Source of the DNA: CBDUUP01 sp965370435
GTDB lineage: Bacteria > Chloroflexota > Anaerolineae > Anaerolineales > UBA11579
Assembly: GCA_965370435.1 (NCBI GenBank)
Contig: CBDUUP010000135.1
Span: 1 to 10,434, forward strand
Direction: 5' to 3'
DNA: 10,434 nt
Below, in pieces: positions 6,492 through 10,434 of this stretch; positions within the stretch are counted from its first letter, which is position 1; each line of letters starts with the position of its first letter. Position numbers and translations under genes: made by a program. The notes under the pieces were generated by a model that was not told the origin of the DNA, did no database searches, and saw nothing but the letters and a program-made list of their open reading frames with translations.

Positions 6492-7352
6492 TTACAGTTC
6501 GTCATTCAGGTCAAGCTGGGCTGCCATCCATTTAATGCGATCATTTTGAGCGAGATCATTGAGTTCGTGTCCAACATCATACCAGGTCATGGATTTGGGT
6601 TCACTGGCTGCATCAAATTGCTCTTGAGCGATTTCTTCCGAATAATAAATGTCTTGGCTGCCAAACTGGAAGAAGATAGTCGCTGGAGCAATATGACCGA
6701 AGTAGTTGATGGGTTCAACCGGATTCAGATATTCTCTGTATTCTTCTTTGTATTCGATATCTCGTGAACTCATCCAATAAGGCAGGAACCAATTGCTGAA
6801 ACGGCTGGTCCCCGCCATGAAAATACAAGCCTTGAGGCGGTGGTCAATCCCCGCCATGACAGCCCCATACATCGCCCCAAAGTCATGGCCTACGAAACCT
6901 ATTCTTTCCGAGTCAACATCTGGACGGGCTGTTAGAAGGTCAATCGAGCGCATGAGGTTGATCACTTGCTTGACAATCCGCAAGCGATCCGTCTCATAAT
7001 CGATTGGGTCATATAGCCAGGGAAGTTTTCCCTGTATCAACAACGATACCGTGCCTTGTTTTGCTAACGCGACGGCCTCGTCTATAAATTGGGAGCGATT
7101 GTTGGTTGCGGCTTGAGTTTCATACCAGTGGAAGAAGATTATTCCGGCGAATGGTCCTTCGCCTGGCGGTACGATTAGGAAAGCGGAAACTTTCCCGCCG
7201 GTCGGACTGCCGAAAACAATATCCTTGACGGCGACTCCGTCCATTGTCCTTTCACTGCGCTTTTCAATATTGAGTGGATCGTTTGGATCGTATTCAAAAA
7301 GTGTCAACCAATCGTCATAGTTGGATGTGATAGGGAGAGTTGGAATAGTCAT
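6492..7352 (-). CDS. alpha/beta hydrolase, dienelactone hydrolase superfamily, Asp nucleophile
   Basis: A 286-residue alpha/beta hydrolase related to the dienelactone hydrolase group. The nucleophile elbow reads VGHDFGAMYG, placing an aspartate (D157) where esterases have serine and dienelactone hydrolases cysteine. A likely acid is D234 in FGSQDIYY, and the likely base is H262 in DVGHEL. The oxyanion-hole region is probably FFHWYE (73-78). A GHD elbow is the hallmark of epoxide hydrolases and haloalkane dehalogenases, so an alkyl-enzyme ester mechanism is possible; the substrate is unknown. No signal peptide is seen, so it is probably cytoplasmic. The ATG at 7350-7352 is chosen because AAGGA lies 8 nt upstream and the preceding in-frame codons (back to a TTG at 7431-7433) look like leader sequence. 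It has a consensus promoter about 100 bp upstream with an inverted-repeat operator, and lies next to the CGNR regulator. Confidence 0.85.
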   Translation of the reverse strand: MTIPTLPITSNYDDWLTLFEYDPNDPLNIEKRSERTMDGVAVKDIVFGSPTGGKVSAFLIVPPGEGPFAGIIFFHWYETQAATNNRSQFIDEAVALAKQGTVSLLIQGKLPWLYDPIDYETDRLRIVKQVINLMRSIDLLTARPDVDSERIGFVGHDFGAMYGAVMAGIDHRLKACIFMAGTSRFSNWFLPYWMSSRDIEYKEEYREYLNPVEPINYFGHIAPATIFFQFGSQDIYYSEEIAQEQFDAASEPKSMTWYDVGHELNDLAQNDRIKWMAAQLDLNDEL

Positions 7353-7446
7353 AGCAGGTATCCTTGGGAGTGGAATTTTTGATATGAAACGGGATTGCAA
7401 GGCAATATCATGCGGCAAAAAAATAACCGGCAAACAACTGCATACT
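7353..7446 (-). other. 5' leader of the hydrolase mRNA
   Basis: The predicted transcript begins near 7446, giving a leader of about 94 nt, long for this window. It contains a run of seven T residues on the minus strand (7414-7422 area) and a small hairpin ATTGC-CTT-GCAAT at 7394-7406. No strong terminator-antiterminator pair or known riboswitch was recognised. The leader is probably plain. Confidence 0.35.
7361..7365 (-). promoter_or_regulatory. ribosome-binding site deciding the hydrolase start
   Basis: AAGGA on the minus strand is 8 nt upstream of the ATG at 7350-7352. The alternative TTG at 7431-7433 has no such site. Confidence 0.75.
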
Positions 7447-7459
7447 GGTTATATTATAC
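7446..7459. repeat. 14-mer shared promoter element, copy 2
   Basis: TGGTTATATTATAC, identical to 6362-6375. It includes the left arm of the operator-like inverted repeat and the -10 hexamer of the hydrolase promoter. Confidence 0.8.
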
Positions 7460-7475
7460 GTCTTGATATATAACC
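7447..7475. promoter_or_regulatory. operator-like inverted repeat over the hydrolase promoter
   Basis: GGTTATAT (7447-7454) and ATATAACC (7468-7475) are exact reverse complements separated by 13 bp, centre to centre 21 bp or about two helical turns. The repeat covers the -10 box and all of the spacer up to the -35 box, the classic place for a repressor dimer site. The adjacent CGNR protein is the obvious candidate binder, but nothing in the sequence proves it. Confidence 0.65.
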
Positions 7476-7481
7476 TGTCAA
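7453..7481 (-). promoter_or_regulatory. consensus sigma-70 promoter of the hydrolase gene
   Basis: On the minus strand TTGACA (7476-7481) and TATAAT (7453-7458) are both perfect consensus and exactly 17 nt apart. This is the strongest promoter in the window and would need repression if the gene is not constitutive, which fits the inverted repeat lying across it. Confidence 0.88.
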
Positions 7482-7532
7482 GGCCCTAAAGGCGGTTAGA
7501 CTATTTGTGTTGAGATAAACCCTATCAATTGG

Positions 7533-8213
7533 TCAGGCGTTTTTTAGTGAGTACAAATATGCATTCCCACGTTTTTCATTCACTTCAAGGGCGTCCATCT
7601 TGCGTAAGCAATAGGTCATCTTTTGAGCGAGGTTCAATCGGATACCGAGAGCTTTCGAAAGTTCTTTGTTGGTGAATTTGAACGGAAGCGAATTGGGTAG
7701 GAGAGGGAGGAGGTCTTCTGGAGAATGGAATTCAACCTGATCTACAATTCCGACTAACCGCCGATCATAAATGCTCCATCCTTTGCGACGCCAACTACCG
7801 CGGCCGTCATTCCGGAGGATTTCCTCCTCTTGGGTGAGTAGTACCTCTATGGAGAAATTTGGATGGGTCAGCAGATCTGGAATTCTCACCATCTCGGCAA
7901 AGAGATGTTCGAGTCGGCCTCGCTTGGGGGATTTGCGCTTGCTAATTAACCGCCCATCTCTTTCTTGACGAAGTATCCATTTCGTTTGCGGGATGGGATG
8001 CACGAGACGGACGAGGTGATCCTCGACCAGCTTGCGCAGCTTGCGTTTGATAGCTGAGAAATTCCTGGTTTGAATTTCGATGTGGAGATCCCCTCGAACG
8101 ATATCGATCACAAACCCATCCACTTTTTCCTCTAAGCGGTCTCCCGGCCGCGCGTACCAGTCCTTAATCGCCGCATGAAGCGAATGTTCTTTGAGAGTTC
8201 CAATGCCGGTCAC
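7533..8213 (-). CDS. unrecognised protein with possible PD-(D/E)XK-like core and C-terminal winged helix
   Basis: A 226-residue protein starting at a GTG (8211-8213) and ending in TGA (7533-7535). I know similar proteins only as hypothetical. The N-terminal third shows a helix with E9 (LKEHSLHAAIKDWY), then strands carrying D37 (VIDIV) and E46-x-Q48 (IEIQTRNF). This order resembles E...D...E-x-K/Q of PD-(D/E)XK nucleases, with Q in place of K; that reading is inference. The middle is rich in basic residues (KRKSPKRGR, SWRRKGW). The last 47 residues (180-226), from FTNKELSKALG to RGNAYLY, look like a winged helix-turn-helix. It starts 2 nt after the GH31 stop codon with no good Shine-Dalgarno sequence, so translation is probably coupled to the GH31 gene. 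A nucleic-acid-binding role is likely, catalysis unproven. Confidence 0.8.
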   Translation of the reverse strand: MTGIGTLKEHSLHAAIKDWYARPGDRLEEKVDGFVIDIVRGDLHIEIQTRNFSAIKRKLRKLVEDHLVRLVHPIPQTKWILRQERDGRLISKRKSPKRGRLEHLFAEMVRIPDLLTHPNFSIEVLLTQEEEILRNDGRGSWRRKGWSIYDRRLVGIVDQVEFHSPEDLLPLLPNSLPFKFTNKELSKALGIRLNLAQKMTYCLRKMDALEVNEKRGNAYLYSLKNA

Positions 8214-8215
8214 GG

Positions 8216-10434
8216 TTAGTCTTTTTGCCCCGCATGCTTTATCGTGATCAAGTCATAATAATTGACCATCATTTCCCATTTGCTTTTCTTGAACATCTGG
8301 CTTGGCTTGAAAACTTGAAACTTGGGGATCGCGCCTTTTTCTGAATAGAATCGCCATCCCTGATCCCAGGCTGACAGTCTGAAGGTCGCCTCCGTTTCGC
8401 CCTGATTATTCCACAGGATGAGCAAATCATCCGCCCCAGCCGCCGTGATCTGATGGACGCCCACCCCTTTACTGATTTCGATCAATGCCCTTATCTGCGA
8501 ATCGCTCATATTTACCGAGAAGTCAGCCAGCAAATTGACGTTCTGAATTATACCCGGCAGCCAACCGTCAATTGCATGCTTGGTCAGGGTTTCTAGCCTG
8601 AAGGCCCGCAACATTTTTCTCCATTTCTCCTCCTTGCGATCTCTCATCGATAAGAGCGTATCGGAGTCGGTTGATAGTGTCAAAACTAGATGCTCATCAT
8701 TTCCCAGGGAAACCCCCTCGATACGAACCGTTTCGTTTTGCATATCATAAACGTGCGTGATGGGGCGCTCTTTGCCATTGATGACCAGTGAGACAGATTC
8801 AGGTTGTTTGATCCCACGAATTACCATGCTGTAGTCTCTTTGAGCAGAAACACAACCGGCGTCTCCTTCGGCTGGTTCAATTTCAAAGATCAACTGATTT
8901 TCTCGCCAATTCTGAGAGAATTGCGTGAGGCAATACTCTTTATGCGCATAGCCAATATCCCCTCCATCATCTTCACACATTAAAAAACTACTCTTAGAAC
9001 CAACAAAAACAATAATTTCAAAGTCACCTGTATTCTCCACGCCTCCCCAAGCAACTTTGGACCCTAGAGGGATAATTGCTCCTGCCTTCGCAAATAGGGG
9101 GATTTCCTCAAGTTCACCATAAACCACATGCCAATTGTCACCGGAAAAATACTCCCCAGTAAAGAAATCATACCAATCTCCCTCAGGAAGCCAGACCACT
9201 TGGCGGCTAAGGCGGGTATCGGGATCCATTGGATTGAAGAATGGAGCGGCGATTAATTCACTGCCGAAGTAATATTGGTTAGGGCAATGGTAAGCTTCTT
9301 CATTCTCTGCATGGTGATAATACATCGGTAAAATCAACGGGACGCTCTCGATGTGATTCCGCCAAGACATCGTATACAAATAGGGGATTAGGGCATGCCG
9401 TAATTGCATGGCATCTCTCACCAAGTTTAGTGTTTCGGCGTCAAACCCCCAGGGACGTCGTTCGTGATAGGAGACGTTCGTGCTGTGCAATCGAAAGATT
9501 GGGCTGAAAACGCCATACTGCACCCAGCGTACATACAACTCAGGTTCCTCAACACCGCTCATATGCCCGCCGATGTCGTGGCTCCACCACCCATACCCTA
9601 CATTTGAAGCCGTCGCAGTGAAATAAGGTTGAAAAGCTAACGACTCCCAACTTACAAGTGCGTCACCCGAGAAACCGATTGGATATCGGTGGTTCCCCAA
9701 GCCGCCCCATCGAGAGAAAATGAAGGAGCGTTTGTTCCCCTCCCGGCCCAGATCATAGAAATGTAAATGATTGAGCCACCAAAGAGGATCCAACCCAGGC
9801 AGTCCAGATTGATTACCTTGCTGCCAATCAATCCACCAAAAATCTACTCCGGAATCCTCAAGTGGATGATGAAGTATTTCAAGATACGCCTTCGCAAATT
9901 TAGGATCGGTGAGATTGAAAGGAATCGGCTCGTCATTCGCGGGGTCAACCTCCATGAAGTTGGCGAAATCAATGTATGCATCTTCATGGGGGTAAATACC
10001 TTCAGCCGGGTGCAGGTTGAGAGCAGTCTTCAAGCCCCTTTCATGCAGCCAGGCGATGAACGCTTCCGGTTCGGGAAACAATTCACGGTTCCAGGTGTAG
10101 CCCGTCCAGCCGCTTGACTGGTTGCCCGTGTCAGTGATATGCCAATCCATATCCACGATGCACACGGACAAAGGAATCTCGTGTTTTTCGAATTCCAACA
10201 TCAGGTTGGTCAATTCTTCTTGCGTATAAGCCCAATACCGGCTCCACCAATTCCCCAGCGCCCACCTCGGCAAGAGTGGCGTCTTCCCCGCAACCTCGCC
10301 ATAATCTCTAAGACACCCCAAATAATCGTGGCCGTACCCAAAGAAATAGAGGTCTTTGTTTATAGGAGACTCTCTTTCCTTCAACCAACCAGCCTGGTCA
10401 AAGATCAACGTAGACGAATCATCAACCAAAGCCC
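8216..10434 (-). CDS. glycoside hydrolase family 31 alpha-glycosidase, 5' end missing
   Basis: The frame is open to the right edge; the start lies outside the window and 738 residues are visible. Residues below count from the codon at 10427-10429. The GH31 (alpha/beta)8 barrel begins near LLPRWALGNWWSRYW (52-66). The nucleophile is D201 in WWIDWQQG, and the expected acid/base is D256 in GFSGDALVSW. NVGYGWWSHDIGGH (276-289) and FRLHS downstream are also typical of the family. The N-terminal beta-sandwich is mostly cut off. After the barrel come C-terminal beta domains, then an extra segment of about 120 residues (from about 620, beginning MRDRKEEKW) that I do not recognise. The nucleophile motif lacks the usual M-[NSA]-E after Asp, so this is not a canonical YicI or maltase type, and the linkage specificity is open. 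Probable upstream partner in an operon with the gene ending at 7533. Confidence 0.92.
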   Translation of the reverse strand, partial: ALVDDSSTLIFDQAGWLKERESPINKDLYFFGYGHDYLGCLRDYGEVAGKTPLLPRWALGNWWSRYWAYTQEELTNLMLEFEKHEIPLSVCIVDMDWHITDTGNQSSGWTGYTWNRELFPEPEAFIAWLHERGLKTALNLHPAEGIYPHEDAYIDFANFMEVDPANDEPIPFNLTDPKFAKAYLEILHHPLEDSGVDFWWIDWQQGNQSGLPGLDPLWWLNHLHFYDLGREGNKRSFIFSRWGGLGNHRYPIGFSGDALVSWESLAFQPYFTATASNVGYGWWSHDIGGHMSGVEEPELYVRWVQYGVFSPIFRLHSTNVSYHERRPWGFDAETLNLVRDAMQLRHALIPYLYTMSWRNHIESVPLILPMYYHHAENEEAYHCPNQYYFGSELIAAPFFNPMDPDTRLSRQVVWLPEGDWYDFFTGEYFSGDNWHVVYGELEEIPLFAKAGAIIPLGSKVAWGGVENTGDFEIIVFVGSKSSFLMCEDDGGDIGYAHKEYCLTQFSQNWRENQLIFEIEPAEGDAGCVSAQRDYSMVIRGIKQPESVSLVINGKERPITHVYDMQNETVRIEGVSLGNDEHLVLTLSTDSDTLLSMRDRKEEKWRKMLRAFRLETLTKHAIDGWLPGIIQNVNLLADFSVNMSDSQIRALIEISKGVGVHQITAAGADDLLILWNNQGETEATFRLSAWDQGWRFYSEKGAIPKFQVFKPSQMFKKSKWEMMVNYYDLITIKHAGQKD

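Noticed and set aside
7353..7433. 27-residue N-terminal extension of the hydrolase from a TTG codon
   Set aside because: The ATG at 7350-7352 has an AAGGA 8 nt upstream; the extension lacks family similarity and is better read as mRNA leader.
7482..7532. Terminator for the gene ending at 7533
   Set aside because: Only 4-5 bp imperfect stems (for example CTAA/TTAG around 7485-7498) without a T-tract on the minus strand; not supportable.
9767..10117. Plus-strand open frame of 116 codons inside the GH31 gene
   Set aside because: It is antisense to the conserved catalytic barrel and composed of low-plausibility protein sequence; it is explained as a shadow.

Overview
The window looks like a bacterial chromosome of moderate GC with ordinary housekeeping and catabolic genes. 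Gene content (a YdiJ/GlcD-type FAD/Fe-S oxidase, an archaeal-type class I fructose-bisphosphate aldolase, a CGNR zinc-finger regulator, a GH31 glucosidase) and protein style recall Chloroflexota, perhaps Anaerolineae. That placement is an impression from protein families, not a measured assignment. Nine protein genes are visible: eight on the minus strand and one, cut by the left edge, on the plus strand. No tRNA, rRNA, CRISPR array, insertion sequence or attachment site was recognised.

Layout. Positions 2-1711 (+) hold the C-terminal part of a large FAD-linked oxidase with two Fe-S cysteine clusters and a CCG-type domain. It converges on a minus-strand group read right to left: class I aldolase (4284-3361), ribose-5-phosphate isomerase A (3290-2583) and a PIG-L/LmbE zinc deacetylase (2534-1746). 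A good sigma-70-like promoter precedes the aldolase, and an 11-bp perfect hairpin lies between the aldolase and rpiA. Upstream are DNA polymerase IV (5584-4403) and a CGNR zinc-finger regulator (6313-5675), each with its own plausible promoter. Next come an alpha/beta hydrolase of the dienelactone hydrolase superfamily (7352-6492), an unrecognised protein with a possible PD-(D/E)XK-like core and winged helix (8213-7533), and a GH31 alpha-glycosidase cut by the right edge (10434-8216). The last two lie 2 nt apart and are probably translationally coupled.

How the genes may work together. The aldolase and RpiA both act in central sugar-phosphate metabolism (glycolysis/gluconeogenesis and the non-oxidative pentose phosphate pathway). 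The GH31 enzyme would supply hexose. The most interesting regulatory signal links the CGNR regulator and the hydrolase: their promoters share an exact 14-mer that spans the -10 box in the same register. At the hydrolase promoter this 14-mer contains one arm of an 8-13-8 inverted repeat that fills the -35/-10 spacer. This suggests a small regulator-hydrolase module, an inference that can be tested. Between the two genes lies a strong intrinsic terminator that faces the plus strand, where no gene is present.

I see no clear sign of a wholly new multi-gene system. The best leads are the shared operator, the misoriented terminator, the Asp-nucleophile hydrolase and the nuclease-like protein coupled to the GH31 gene.
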